NCBI RefSeq assembly: GCF_001423185.1
Contig: NZ_LMOB01000001.1
Coordinates: 1,657,889 to 1,721,888, forward strand
From: Plantibacter sp. Leaf314
GTDB taxonomy: Bacteria; Actinomycetota; Actinomycetes; Actinomycetales; Microbacteriaceae
Direction: 5' to 3'
Length of the DNA: 64,000 nucleotides
Below the pieces are notes generated by a model that was not told the origin of the DNA, searched no databases, and saw only the letters and a program-made list of their open reading frames with translations. Below, in pieces: positions 26,032 to 34,833 of the stretch. Each line of letters begins with the position of its first letter. Position 1 is the first letter of the stretch. The position numbers were made by a program, and so were the translations under genes.

Positions 26032-28284
26032 ATGGGAATCGTCACCGGGCGTCGGAACGCCCGTCCGCCGAGACAGCGCCGCGCAGGCGGATCACCCGAC
26101 CCGGACGCCTACGACGAGCTCGTCCGGCAGATCCGCGACGGACGGATCGACGCCGACGCCGGTGCCGATCGCCTCATCGCACGGCTGACCGACCGGGAAC
26201 TCCTCGGGCTGCTCGACGGCGACTCCCCGCGGCGGTTGCTGCCCCTCATCCCCCTCCTGCTCCACCGTCGGCCGTTCGTGGCAGGCGCGGTCCCCCGCCT
26301 CGGGATCCCGGGGATCCGCTTCAGCGACGGTGCCCGCGGTGTGGTCATCGGCTCGTCCACGGCCTTCCCCGTGACGATGGCGCGCGCGGCCACCTGGGAT
26401 CCGGAGTTGGAGGAGCAGGTCGGGACGGCCATCGGCGCGGAGACCCGTGTCCGCGGCGCGAACTACTCGGCCTCCGTCTGCGTCAACCTGCTCCGGCATC
26501 CCGCCTGGGGTCGAGCGCAGGAGTGCTACGGCGAGGATCCGGTGCTGACGGGGCGGATGGGCTCGGCGATGACCCGAGGTGTCCGGGTGCACACGATGGC
26601 CTGCGTGAAGCACTTCGCCCTCAACTCGATGGAGGACGAACGCTTCGAGGTCGACGTCTCGGTCGACGACCACGCCCTGCACGAGGTCTACCTCCCCCAC
26701 TTCAAGGCCGTGGTCGACGCCGGAGCCGACTCGGTCATGAGCGCCTACAACCGGGTGCGCGGGGAGTACATGGACGTCAACCGTCCGCTGCTCACCGGGG
26801 TCCTCCGCGAGGAGTGGGGGTTCACCGGGTTCGTGACGAGCGACTGGGTCTTCGGCACCCACGACGCCGTCGGGAGCCTCGAGGCGGGGATGGACGTGGA
26901 GATGCCGCTCCGTCTGCGACGGGCGCACGAACTGCCCGCCGCCCTGCGGGCAGGCACCCTGGATCGCGCCACCGTCCTGCAGTCCGCGCGACGCATCCTG
27001 CGCACCACGCTCCTGCACGCCGCGACCCGCGCCCCGGCGGAACCGCCGGCGGACATCGTGGCGGGATCGGCGCACCGGGCGCTCGCGAGGCACGTCGCCG
27101 AGGAGTCGATCGTCCTCCTCGCCAACGCCCCGGTCGACGGCACACCGCTCCTCCCGCTGCCGGCGACGACGCGTCGGATCGCCGTGCTCGGTCGCCTCGC
27201 CGACCAGGAGAACCTCGGCGACCACGGCTCCTCGCGCGTCCGCCCGCCCTCCACGGTCTCGCCGCTGCAGGGGTTGCGGGCGGCCCTGCCCGAGGTGGAC
27301 ATCACGACCGCGCCGGCGCGCGACGTCCGGGCTACCGTCGCGGCGGCTGCGGCGGCCGAGACGGCGATCGTCGTCGTCGGCTTCGACCAGCACGACGAGG
27401 GCGAGTCGGTCGTCACCGGCGGCGTCGACGTGGGTGTGCTGGGGGCAGCCCTCGACTCCGGCCGGCTGCGTGGCGCCATCACCGCGGTCGCCCACCTGGC
27501 GTCGCGCTTCGTGCGCGGTGGCGACCGCACCTCGCTCCGGCTCCGCCCCTCGGACGAGCGGCTCATCCTCGCCGTGACGGCCGCGAACCCGCGGACGGTC
27601 GTCGTTCTCGTCGGCGGCAGCGCGATCCTCACCGAGAGCTGGCGCCACCGCGTCCCGGCCCTCGTCCTCGCCTGGTACGGCGGTATGGAGGGCGGTCGAG
27701 CGCTGGCCGACGTCCTCACCGGTGTGGTCGAACCCGGCGGGCGGCTGCCGTTCGTGATCCCGACCGACCCCGCGCACCTCCCACCGTTCGACCGCACGGC
27801 CAAGGCCGTCGTGTACGACGACCGCTGGGGCCAACGCCGACTGGACGATGAGGGCCGGACGCCCGCCTTCCCGTTCGGGTTCGGGCTCGGCTACACGACC
27901 ATCGCCCATCGCCTGCTCGGCCACCGCTTCGACGCCTCGGGTGGGACCGCCGAGGTCCGCGTGACGAACACCGGCGACCGCGAGGGTTCGACGGTCGTCC
28001 AGCTCTACGCAGCGGACGTGGCCAGGGCGCGACCCGTCTCCGAGCTGCTGGGGTTCCGGAAGGTGACTCTGCAGCCGGACGAGGAGCGGATCGTCCGCGT
28101 CACCCTCGACCCCACGCCGACGCTCGAACGGGACCCGGCCACCCGGCGCTGGTCGGCCCGTCCGGGCGACTGGATGCTCCAGGCCGCGCAGCACAGCCCG
28201 GGCGACTGGTCGTCGGCCGTGGCACTGCGGCACGATGACGCCACAGCCGAGGACGACGTCGCGACCGAGGGCGCGGCCGGCTGA
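26032..28284 (+). CDS. Glycoside hydrolase family 3 (beta-glucosidase-like)
   Basis: A 750-residue cytosolic GH3 enzyme without signal peptide. The N-terminal TIM-barrel domain carries CVKHFALNSME and the nucleophile D271 in GFVTSDWVFG; the second alpha/beta domain begins around 370 (ESIVLLANAP). A C-terminal fibronectin-III-like domain starts near 620 (VVQLYAADVARARPVSELLGFRKV). It should remove terminal beta-linked glucose or xylose. A 60-residue basic/acidic extension precedes the barrel. ATG 26032 is used; ATG 26023 in the same frame is possible. No transporter or regulator gene adjoins it. Confidence 0.9.
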   Translation: MGIVTGRRNARPPRQRRAGGSPDPDAYDELVRQIRDGRIDADAGADRLIARLTDRELLGLLDGDSPRRLLPLIPLLLHRRPFVAGAVPRLGIPGIRFSDGARGVVIGSSTAFPVTMARAATWDPELEEQVGTAIGAETRVRGANYSASVCVNLLRHPAWGRAQECYGEDPVLTGRMGSAMTRGVRVHTMACVKHFALNSMEDERFEVDVSVDDHALHEVYLPHFKAVVDAGADSVMSAYNRVRGEYMDVNRPLLTGVLREEWGFTGFVTSDWVFGTHDAVGSLEAGMDVEMPLRLRRAHELPAALRAGTLDRATVLQSARRILRTTLLHAATRAPAEPPADIVAGSAHRALARHVAEESIVLLANAPVDGTPLLPLPATTRRIAVLGRLADQENLGDHGSSRVRPPSTVSPLQGLRAALPEVDITTAPARDVRATVAAAAAAETAIVVVGFDQHDEGESVVTGGVDVGVLGAALDSGRLRGAITAVAHLASRFVRGGDRTSLRLRPSDERLILAVTAANPRTVVVLVGGSAILTESWRHRVPALVLAWYGGMEGGRALADVLTGVVEPGGRLPFVIPTDPAHLPPFDRTAKAVVYDDRWGQRRLDDEGRTPAFPFGFGLGYTTIAHRLLGHRFDASGGTAEVRVTNTGDREGSTVVQLYAADVARARPVSELLGFRKVTLQPDEERIVRVTLDPTPTLERDPATRRWSARPGDWMLQAAQHSPGDWSSAVALRHDDATAEDDVATEGAAG

Positions 28285-28303
28285 ACCGCGGCGGTCGGTC
28301 GGC

Positions 28304-29770
28304 TCAGCGCGGCGACGTCCGCGACTCGGACTCCGCGAGCCCGTCCACCCTCACGGCCAGCTCGTCATCATGGCCGAGCACGGCGCGCAGGAGTCGTTGC
28401 GTGTCGCGGCGGACGGACAGGACGGCGTCGTCGCGGCGCAGGACGAGCGTGCCGTCCGGGCCGGTGTAGCGCTGCTGCAGCTCGTCCAGTTCGCGAGCGC
28501 GGAGTAGGGCGACCGTGCTCTCGGCGATCGGGTCGACGAGGCGGACGAGTGCCGCCTCCCCGCTCAACTCGCTCGCGACGACGCGACGGGCGCTCGCGTC
28601 GAAGATCGTCTTCTGCGCCGCCCTGGTCACGACGAACGGCCGTGACGGTCCGTCGAGCAACCGTCCGACGACGTCGCGCGCGGCGTCCGGGCGGCCGATG
28701 CGCCGCGCGGCCGCCTGCATCCGCTGCAGCCGCCCCGGTTCGCGGAGGATCTCGTCGATCTTCCAGCCGATCGTCGTCGCGGTGTTGCACCGGACCGCAG
28801 CGCCCTGCTCCATGAGGTAGTCGCCGTTGCGGACCTCCTGCCCGGGGATGGGGTTCACGAGCACCATCGGGAGCCCGGCCGCCATGCACTCCGACGCCGA
28901 CAGGCCTCCCGGCTTGCCGACGAAGAGATCTGCCCGGTGGAGCAGCTGCGGCATCTCGTCCGTGAAGCCGAGCACCGTGTACCGCTCGTCCGTGGGCGCG
29001 ATGAGCTCCTCGATGCGGTGCCGGAGCGCGTCGTTCCGGCCGCACACGATCGTGGCCGTGAACGGCGAGCGCAGGTGCAGCGTCTGTCGGACGACCGCGA
29101 GCGCGTAGTCGCCGCCCGAGGCCCCCGCGGAGACGAGCAGCGCGGGTGGAGCACTCGGATCACGTTCGGCCGGGGTGCTCGGCTGGGCGGCGATCGGGAT
29201 GCCGGTGGCGGCGACCCGGTCGGGCGGGAGACCGAGTGCGGTCAGTTGCACACGCCCCTCCTCCCGGGCGAGCGACAGCGAGTGGAAGGCGCTCGTCAAC
29301 CACAGGCCCTGGAAGTCGTAGTCCGTGGTCACGACGGCGGTCCGCGCGTCCACGGTGCCGCGCAGGATGAGCGACGCGAGCAGCTGGGCCGGGAGGAAGT
29401 GGGTGCAGACGATGGCCGTCGGCTTGAACCGTTTGATCGCCGCGACCACGGGCATGGCGTTCGCCCGGGTCCACGGGTCGAGCGGGCCGCGACGCCGGAA
29501 CGGGGCGTCGCTGATGTCGTAGCCCCACTCCACCAGCCACGGCGTCTCCTCGACGAGCACGAAGTAGCCCTTGCCGAGGACGTCGCGGTACAGCGAGGTG
29601 CTCGCCTGCAGCACGTCGAGGACCTGGACCTCGCCGACGTCCGCGCGCTCGAGGCAGGCCTGCTCCACGGCGGCGGCCGCACTGTTGTGGCCGGAACCGA
29701 CCCCCGCCGACAGGATCAGGACGCGCTCGTGGCCGACCGTGGCGGGGTCCCGTGTCGTCGTCCGCTGCAT
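28304..29770 (-). CDS. MGDG-synthase-like glycosyltransferase (GT28 type)
   Basis: A 488-residue GT-B enzyme of the monogalactosyldiacylglycerol synthase family. The N-terminal lobe has LILSAGVGSGHNSAAAAVEQA (MGDG_synth motif) and VVTTDYDFQGLW. The C-terminal lobe carries the nucleotide-sugar site GFTDEMPQLLHRADLFVGKPGGLSASECMAAGLPMVLVNPIPGQE. A C-terminal extension of about 90 residues has no recognised domain. It follows the GT4 gene by nine bases and probably works on the same glycolipid, with diacylglycerol or a glycosyl-diacylglycerol as acceptor. TAGCAT lies six bases before the ATG, so it also has its own leaderless promoter. Confidence 0.9.
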   Translation of the reverse strand: MQRTTTRDPATVGHERVLILSAGVGSGHNSAAAAVEQACLERADVGEVQVLDVLQASTSLYRDVLGKGYFVLVEETPWLVEWGYDISDAPFRRRGPLDPWTRANAMPVVAAIKRFKPTAIVCTHFLPAQLLASLILRGTVDARTAVVTTDYDFQGLWLTSAFHSLSLAREEGRVQLTALGLPPDRVAATGIPIAAQPSTPAERDPSAPPALLVSAGASGGDYALAVVRQTLHLRSPFTATIVCGRNDALRHRIEELIAPTDERYTVLGFTDEMPQLLHRADLFVGKPGGLSASECMAAGLPMVLVNPIPGQEVRNGDYLMEQGAAVRCNTATTIGWKIDEILREPGRLQRMQAAARRIGRPDAARDVVGRLLDGPSRPFVVTRAAQKTIFDASARRVVASELSGEAALVRLVDPIAESTVALLRARELDELQQRYTGPDGTLVLRRDDAVLSVRRDTQRLLRAVLGHDDELAVRVDGLAESESRTSPR

Positions 29771-29776
29771 GAGGCG

Positions 29777-29782
29777 ATGCTA
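29777..29782 (-). promoter_or_regulatory. Leaderless-type -10 element (TAGCAT)
   Basis: On the minus strand TAGCAT ends six bases before the ATG at 29770 and overlaps the end of the GT4 gene. Confidence 0.5.
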
Positions 29783-30985
29783 GCGCGCCGCCCCACCAGC
29801 CGCCGCAGCCTCGTAGAGCGCGATGAGTCGGGTGGTCTGGGTCGACTGACGGAGGGTGCGCGCGAGTTCCGACGGGACGACGGGTGCCGTGCCGGCGTCG
29901 ATGTCGGCCACCGCGCGGCGGATCGATGCGGCGAGCGCCTCGACGCCACCGTCCGCGGGCTGCCACATCGTGCCGGCGGGCAGTTCGGCGGCGATGTTCG
30001 GATCGCTGATGATCGACGGCGTGCCGAAGGCGGCGGCCTCGAACACGGTCATGCCCTGCGTCTCGAATCCGATCGAGGTCTGCACGAGGGCGTCGGCGTC
30101 GGCGATGGCGCGGAGCGAATCCGGGTAGGACACGCGCCCGGCGAAGACGACGTGGTCGGCGAGGTCGTGCTCCGCGACGAACGCCTGCGCCTTCGACAGC
30201 AGGAGGCCCGCGCCGTACAGGCGGAACACCGCGTCGACCTCGGCCAGCCGGACGGCCTCGAGGAACTCCATGAGCCGTTTCTCCTGGCTGAACCGACCGA
30301 TCCAGACGAAGGACGGCAGCCGGTGCGGCACCTGGAGCGTCGTGGCGCGTTCGTCGAGGATCTCGTCGAGGACCGCGTCGTCGACACCCGTCGAGAGCAC
30401 CTCGGCGCCCGCGGTGACGCCCTGCTCGCGGAGGACCCGGGCGAAGTGATGGGACGGCGCGATGACGACGGCCGCGCGCTTCGCGAACTCCTGCAGGTAG
30501 GCCCACACGCCGGTGGGCAGGGTCGAGAGACGGGGACGGAGCACCCGGCGCTGCCACCACGAGAGAGCACCGATGACGAGCCCGGGGGCCGGCATCGTCT
30601 GCTCGATCCCGACGTCCATCCGGTTGTGCATCGTGTGCACGGCCGGGATCCCGTGCCGCTCGGCGTACCGGTAGGCGGTGAGCGCCTGCCAGAAGTCGGC
30701 CTGCACATGCACGACGTCGACCGGCGGCAGCGCGGCCAGACGGGCGTCGAGCCACCGGTCGGTGAGGCGACCGGGCACGGTCATGGAGTACTCGCGGTCG
30801 AGCGTGATGGGGATCGACGGGGTGTCGAGGTAGTGCGGGTCGTCGTCATGGGTCTGGTGCATCCGCGGTGCACAGACCGTCACGGTGTGACCGGCCGCCT
30901 CCAGGAAGCGCCGCTGCAGGCGGATCGAGACCTGGGCCCCGCCGGACGACTCGGGATGCTGGTCGCTGAAGACGAGGATGTGCAT
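29780..30985 (-). CDS. Glycosyltransferase family 4
   Basis: A 401-residue GT-B retaining glycosyltransferase. The N-terminus MHILVFSDQHPESSGGAQVSIRLQRRFLEAAGHTV is typical of GT4 acceptor domains, and the donor lobe has FVWIGRFSQEKRLMEFLEAV and the E-x7-E motif in FETQGMTVFEAAAFGTP. Relatives transfer glucose or mannose to diacylglycerol or phosphatidylinositol. Its pairing with an MGDG-synthase-like gene supports a role in membrane glycolipid or lipoglycan anchor synthesis. ATG 30985 is used; a TAGCCT -10 box lies eight bases before it. Confidence 0.9.
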   Translation of the reverse strand: MHILVFSDQHPESSGGAQVSIRLQRRFLEAAGHTVTVCAPRMHQTHDDDPHYLDTPSIPITLDREYSMTVPGRLTDRWLDARLAALPPVDVVHVQADFWQALTAYRYAERHGIPAVHTMHNRMDVGIEQTMPAPGLVIGALSWWQRRVLRPRLSTLPTGVWAYLQEFAKRAAVVIAPSHHFARVLREQGVTAGAEVLSTGVDDAVLDEILDERATTLQVPHRLPSFVWIGRFSQEKRLMEFLEAVRLAEVDAVFRLYGAGLLLSKAQAFVAEHDLADHVVFAGRVSYPDSLRAIADADALVQTSIGFETQGMTVFEAAAFGTPSIISDPNIAAELPAGTMWQPADGGVEALAASIRRAVADIDAGTAPVVPSELARTLRQSTQTTRLIALYEAAAAGGAAR

Positions 30986-31021
30986 GGTCCCCAAGGCTAC
31001 CCGTGGCGCTCGCGCAGCCGC

Positions 31022-31588
31022 TCAGGCTTCGTCGAGCACCGCGACGATCGACTCCTGCAGGTAGCCGAGCCAGGAGTAGATGGCGAGCATGAGCTGCGGG
31101 TCCTGCTCGTCGTCCGTCTCGGGCGTCGGCGGCTCGAAGCCCTCGGCGTCGTCCTCCTCGATCCCGAGCCGAGCGGCGATGGTGAGTCGGGTGTCGTTGA
31201 GGAACCGCAACCACGTCCACGCCGTCTCGCCCTCGAGCGTGACCGCTGCGCCGTCCTCGGCTCCGGTCGATGCACCGGACACCGAGGGGTCACCGTCGTC
31301 CGTCGTGAGCGCGGCCAGCACGGTCCGGGCGGCGTCCACCTTCCCGCCGACGAGGTCGTCGGCGGTGAAGCGACGGAACTCGGCGGCCGCCTCCGGGTCG
31401 TCGCGGTAGCCCTCCGGCACCAGACGGGCCATCGCGGGGTCGAGTTCGACGGCGTTCGCGAGACCGGCACGGGTCGCGTCCTCGAGCATCTCGACGAGCT
31501 GCCCGGCCAGCTGGCCGAGGATCGAGGTCTCCTGCTCGTCGAGCCGCAGCACGACGGGCCCGGCCGGGGGCCGGACGAAGGCGCTCAC
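31022..31588 (-). CDS. DUF2017 family protein
   Basis: A 188-residue soluble, acidic protein that starts with GTG inside the stop codon of clpS (GTGA). DUF2017 proteins commonly sit next to clpS in actinobacteria, including mycobacteria, and their function is not established. The conserved parts here are RLDEQETSILGQLAGQLVEML near the N-terminus and TWLRFLNDTRLTIAARLGI with IYSWLGYLQESIVAVL near the end. The coupling suggests a link to Clp-dependent proteolysis. Confidence 0.9.
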   Translation of the reverse strand: MSAFVRPPAGPVVLRLDEQETSILGQLAGQLVEMLEDATRAGLANAVELDPAMARLVPEGYRDDPEAAAEFRRFTADDLVGGKVDAARTVLAALTTDDGDPSVSGASTGAEDGAAVTLEGETAWTWLRFLNDTRLTIAARLGIEEDDAEGFEPPTPETDDEQDPQLMLAIYSWLGYLQESIVAVLDEA

Positions 31589-31869
31589 GCGTCGGCCTTC
31601 GCGAGGGAGGCCCAGAGCCCGTAGCCGTGCATGGCCTCGACGTGGCGCTCCATCTCCTCGCGGTTGCCGGTCGCGACGACGGCGCGGCCCTCGTGGTGCA
31701 CGGCGAGCATGAGTCGTTCGGCCTCCTCGTGCGTGTAGCCGAAGTAGCTGCGGAACACGAGCGAGACGTAGGACATGAGGTTCACCGGATCGTTCCACAC
31801 GATGGTGACCCACGGTTGCATGGTGAGGGTCGCCTCGTCGACGATCGGCTGGTCGAGGATCTGCGCCAT
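31585..31869 (-). CDS. clpS: ClpS, N-end rule adaptor of Clp protease
   Basis: A 94-residue adaptor that hands proteins with destabilising N-terminal residues to the Clp ATPase. The family core is complete: PWVTIVWNDPVNLMSYVSLVF, then EEAERLMLAVHHEGRAVVATGNREEMERHVEAMHGYGL. The ligand-pocket residues of the NDPVN segment are present. An AGGAGG ribosome site precedes the ATG. It is followed by DUF2017 with overlapping codons. Confidence 0.96.
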   Translation of the reverse strand: MAQILDQPIVDEATLTMQPWVTIVWNDPVNLMSYVSLVFRSYFGYTHEEAERLMLAVHHEGRAVVATGNREEMERHVEAMHGYGLWASLAKADA

Positions 31870-31921
31870 CCTCCAAGCCTCCCACGATGCGTGCGGCTGT
31901 GCCTCCCCGCGGACGACCGAT

Positions 31922-33721
31922 TCAGGCGGTGGCGGGGGTGCCGGCGCGCGGCTGGCGCAGTGGCAGGGTCACGGTGAACGTGGAGCCACGGCCCGGACGG
32001 CTCGACACCGTGATCCACCCGTGATGCGCCTCGGTGATGGACTTCACGATCGACAGGCCGAGGCCCACACCCGGCTGCGCCTCGTCGCGGACCTCCCTGG
32101 CCCGGAAGAAGCGGTCGAAGAGCTGGCGTTGGTCGTCCGGCGAGATGCCGATGCCGGTGTCCGCGACGGTGACGGTCGAGGTGTCGTCGTCCGCGGAGAC
32201 GGTCAGCACGACGCGCCCACCCCGCGGGGTGTACTTCACCGCGTTCGAGAGCAGGTTGTCGAGGACCTGACGCAGCCTCGACCCGTCGCCCTCCAATTCG
32301 ACGTGCGGTGGGACCTCGGCGCGGACGGCGACCCCGGCCTCCGAGGCGCGCGGCAGGATCGCCGCCACGCTCTCCCTGGCGATGTCGCCGAGGTCGGTGA
32401 GCGCGATGCGTACCCGCATCTCCGCATCACCGGCCGCGAGGAGGTCGCCGATGATCGCGTACAGCTGCTCGGCGTTGCGCTGGATCGTCGCGACCTCGCG
32501 CTCGAGGCCGAGTCCCTTGAGGTCGTGCCCCTCGGTGAGGAGGTCGAGGTAGCCGATGATCGAGGTCAGCGGGGTGCGGAGCTCGTGGGAGACGTCGATG
32601 AGGAACGCCTCCCGCAACGCCACCGCGTTGGCGAGGTCGGTGACGTCGTGACCGACGGTGATCGTCCCGATGAAGGTGCCGTCCTCGGTGTGCACCTGTC
32701 GCGCGTTCCCGATGATGGCGCGCTGGTCGCCCGGTTCGCCCACCCAGTAGAGCTCGCCGCGGAAGCTCTCCCCGCGCAGCGCCCGGTTGATGACCTGCTG
32801 TTCGGGCCGGAGCTTCGTCGTCCGATCCGCCCCGTACACGTGGACGCCAGACCGGGTCTTCGGGTCGAACCCCGCCAGCGCGGCCTGTTCGTACGTCGCC
32901 TGGTTGCGGAGCGCGGCCGAACCGTCGGGGCGGAAGAAGACCACGGCGGCGTCGACGGACTCCGAGACCGTCGTCGCGACCGCCGCCGCCTCGGTCGCCG
33001 CGGCGAGCGCGATCCGGGCGCGCCCCTCATGGGCGCGGAGCTGCCGTGCGGCCAGATGCACCGTGACGGTCATGATGAGGACGAGCGCCGGCAGGATGCA
33101 GAGCGCACCCCAGCCGCCGGGCGTCGTCGGCCAGGATCCGGCACGCGCGACGGGGACGAGGGAGACGAAGATCGCCCCGAACACCGGTACGGGCAGGGCG
33201 GAGACCCCGAACCCGCCGGCCAGCCAGAGGACGGGGATCACCAGCAGGAGACCGGACGTCGGCAGGTTCGGCAGGGTGTCGCGGAAGAACGCCACGGCGA
33301 GCATGTCGATGGTCGGCACGAGCACGAGCAGGCCGCGGAGGGCGCCCGCCGGCGGCACGGCGAAGAGCAGGGAGGTCGCTGCGGCCGTGAGGGAGAGCCC
33401 GATGAGGAAGTCGGGTGCCAGGAGCGTCCACGTCGAGGTCAGGCCGATGTAGACCCCGAGCATCACGATCGAGGTGATGAACGCGAACTGCGCGCCGGCG
33501 AAGAGGTGGTTCGTCCGGGGCAGGGGCGCGGCGGCCGCAGCGGGGACGGTGATGCCGACGGCCGGCGTCGCGGAAGGACGGGCGGCATCCGGCCGAGCAG
33601 CAGCCGGCTGCGACGGCTGCGGCCGAGCGGGGCCCGGCCGCGCTGCATGCGCCTGAACGGGACGTGGCTGGGCGCCGGCACGTTCGCGGAACCGTGGGTC
33701 CTGGGGCTGACGCTGGGCCAT
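31922..33721 (-). CDS. Membrane PAS-domain sensor histidine kinase, orphan
   Basis: A 599-residue sensor. The first 70 residues are Pro/Ala/Arg-rich and probably disordered. Six hydrophobic helices span about 75-225, a PAS-like domain spans about 250-365, and the phosphoacceptor H379 sits in SHELRTPL. A HATPase domain follows with DNLLSNAVKYTPRGG, DTGIGI and GVGLGLSIVK. The ribosome site GGAGAG precedes the ATG. No response-regulator gene is adjacent, so its partner lies elsewhere. The signal is unknown; PAS domains often sense redox, light or small ligands. Confidence 0.92.
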   Translation of the reverse strand: MAQRQPQDPRFRERAGAQPRPVQAHAARPGPARPQPSQPAAARPDAARPSATPAVGITVPAAAAAPLPRTNHLFAGAQFAFITSIVMLGVYIGLTSTWTLLAPDFLIGLSLTAAATSLLFAVPPAGALRGLLVLVPTIDMLAVAFFRDTLPNLPTSGLLLVIPVLWLAGGFGVSALPVPVFGAIFVSLVPVARAGSWPTTPGGWGALCILPALVLIMTVTVHLAARQLRAHEGRARIALAAATEAAAVATTVSESVDAAVVFFRPDGSAALRNQATYEQAALAGFDPKTRSGVHVYGADRTTKLRPEQQVINRALRGESFRGELYWVGEPGDQRAIIGNARQVHTEDGTFIGTITVGHDVTDLANAVALREAFLIDVSHELRTPLTSIIGYLDLLTEGHDLKGLGLEREVATIQRNAEQLYAIIGDLLAAGDAEMRVRIALTDLGDIARESVAAILPRASEAGVAVRAEVPPHVELEGDGSRLRQVLDNLLSNAVKYTPRGGRVVLTVSADDDTSTVTVADTGIGISPDDQRQLFDRFFRAREVRDEAQPGVGLGLSIVKSITEAHHGWITVSSRPGRGSTFTVTLPLRQPRAGTPATA

Positions 33722-33825
33722 GGCTGCTCTCCGGAGTGGACGAGCGGGGCACCGGGATCGGGCCGCTCACTTCGGAACCCTACCTGGTACGGGGACACGC
33801 CCGACAATCCCCGGTCGGCGGCCGT

Positions 33826-34743
33826 TCAGGCCGGGCGGGGGTCCGGCCGCTTCGGCGGGTAGACCCAGGTCACCATCACGACGGAGATCATCATGAGCAG
33901 GAACCACGACACGAGCTTCGTGAGCGGCACGAGCTGCCACCCGTCCTCCTGGTTCGGGTAGAGCCAGGCACCGGTGACGGTCCCGATGTTCTCGGCGATC
34001 CAGATGAAGCCGGCGACGAGGAGGAAGGCGAGCAGCACCGGCATCCGGTACGTCCGCCGGAAGACCCGGAAGTGCATGATCGTCCGGGCGAACACGACGA
34101 GGACGGCCGCGAGCAGCACCCACCGCAGGTCGACGACGTAGTGCTGGCTGAAGAAGTTGACGTAGATGCCCGCGGCGATCAGGGTGGTCAGCCAGACGCT
34201 CGGGTAGCGGTCGAACCGGAGGTCGAACAGCCGGTACACGCGCACCAGGTACGAGCCGACCGCCGCGTACATGAACCCCGTGTACAGCGGGACGGCTCCG
34301 AGATGGAGGACCCCGCCGCCGTCGTACTCCCAGGACCCGACACCCGTCTTGAAGAGCTCCATGCCCGTCCCGACGAGGTGGAACAGGACGATCACCCACA
34401 GCTCGCGGCCGGTCTCCAGCCGGGTGGCGATCATGACCACCTGGATCACGACGGCGGCGACGACGAGGGCGTCGTTCCGTGCGAGCCAGACGTCGTCCGG
34501 GTACCAGAGCCGGGCGGCGACGATGACGAGGAGCATCGCGGCACCGAAGACGCACGCCCAGGCCTGCTTCGCGCCGAACACGAGGAACTCGACGAGCCGT
34601 GCACGCCCGCCGCCGCCGGGGGCGTCCCGCAGGAGCCGGTTCGCGCGGTCGTCGATCCACCGCTCGACCGCGGTGAGTTCGTGCCGGCCCGTCCGACGGG
34701 AACCGCGACCAGCTGCGTCTGCTGGCGTGGGCGGCTCGGACAT
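33826..34743 (-). CDS. DUF817 membrane protein
   Basis: A 305-residue integral membrane protein of the DUF817 family. After about 50 polar residues it has about eight hydrophobic helices. The family hallmark stretch FHLVGTGMELFKTGVGSWEYD and the later NFFSQHYVVDLRW and FIWIAENIGTVTGAWLYPNQ are conserved. It carries several His, Glu and Asp in helices, compatible with transport or enzymatic activity, but no function is established. A TATGCT box six bases before the ATG suggests a leaderless transcript. Confidence 0.88.
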   Translation of the reverse strand: MSEPPTPADAAGRGSRRTGRHELTAVERWIDDRANRLLRDAPGGGGRARLVEFLVFGAKQAWACVFGAAMLLVIVAARLWYPDDVWLARNDALVVAAVVIQVVMIATRLETGRELWVIVLFHLVGTGMELFKTGVGSWEYDGGGVLHLGAVPLYTGFMYAAVGSYLVRVYRLFDLRFDRYPSVWLTTLIAAGIYVNFFSQHYVVDLRWVLLAAVLVVFARTIMHFRVFRRTYRMPVLLAFLLVAGFIWIAENIGTVTGAWLYPNQEDGWQLVPLTKLVSWFLLMMISVVMVTWVYPPKRPDPRPA

Positions 34744-34749
34744 CGGGCC

Positions 34750-34755
34750 AGCATA
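34750..34755 (-). promoter_or_regulatory. Leaderless-type -10 element (TATGCT)
   Basis: On the minus strand TATGCT ends six bases before the ATG at 34743. Confidence 0.55.
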
Positions 34756-34821
34756 CGGGCCCGGCCCGCACCCGGGCTGGGACCCGGGACGCCCCCGACG
34801 CGGGGCCCGGCGGCGACTGCT

Positions 34822-34827
34822 TAGGGT
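34822..34827 (+). promoter_or_regulatory. Leaderless-type -10 element (TAGGGT)
   Basis: TAGGGT ends six bases before the ATG at 34834. Confidence 0.55.
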
Positions 34828-34833
34828 GGGTGC

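Noticed and set aside
28937..31624. An 895-codon open frame on the plus strand.
   Set aside because: It runs opposite two clear glycosyltransferase genes and DUF2017. The composition is that of an antisense shadow.
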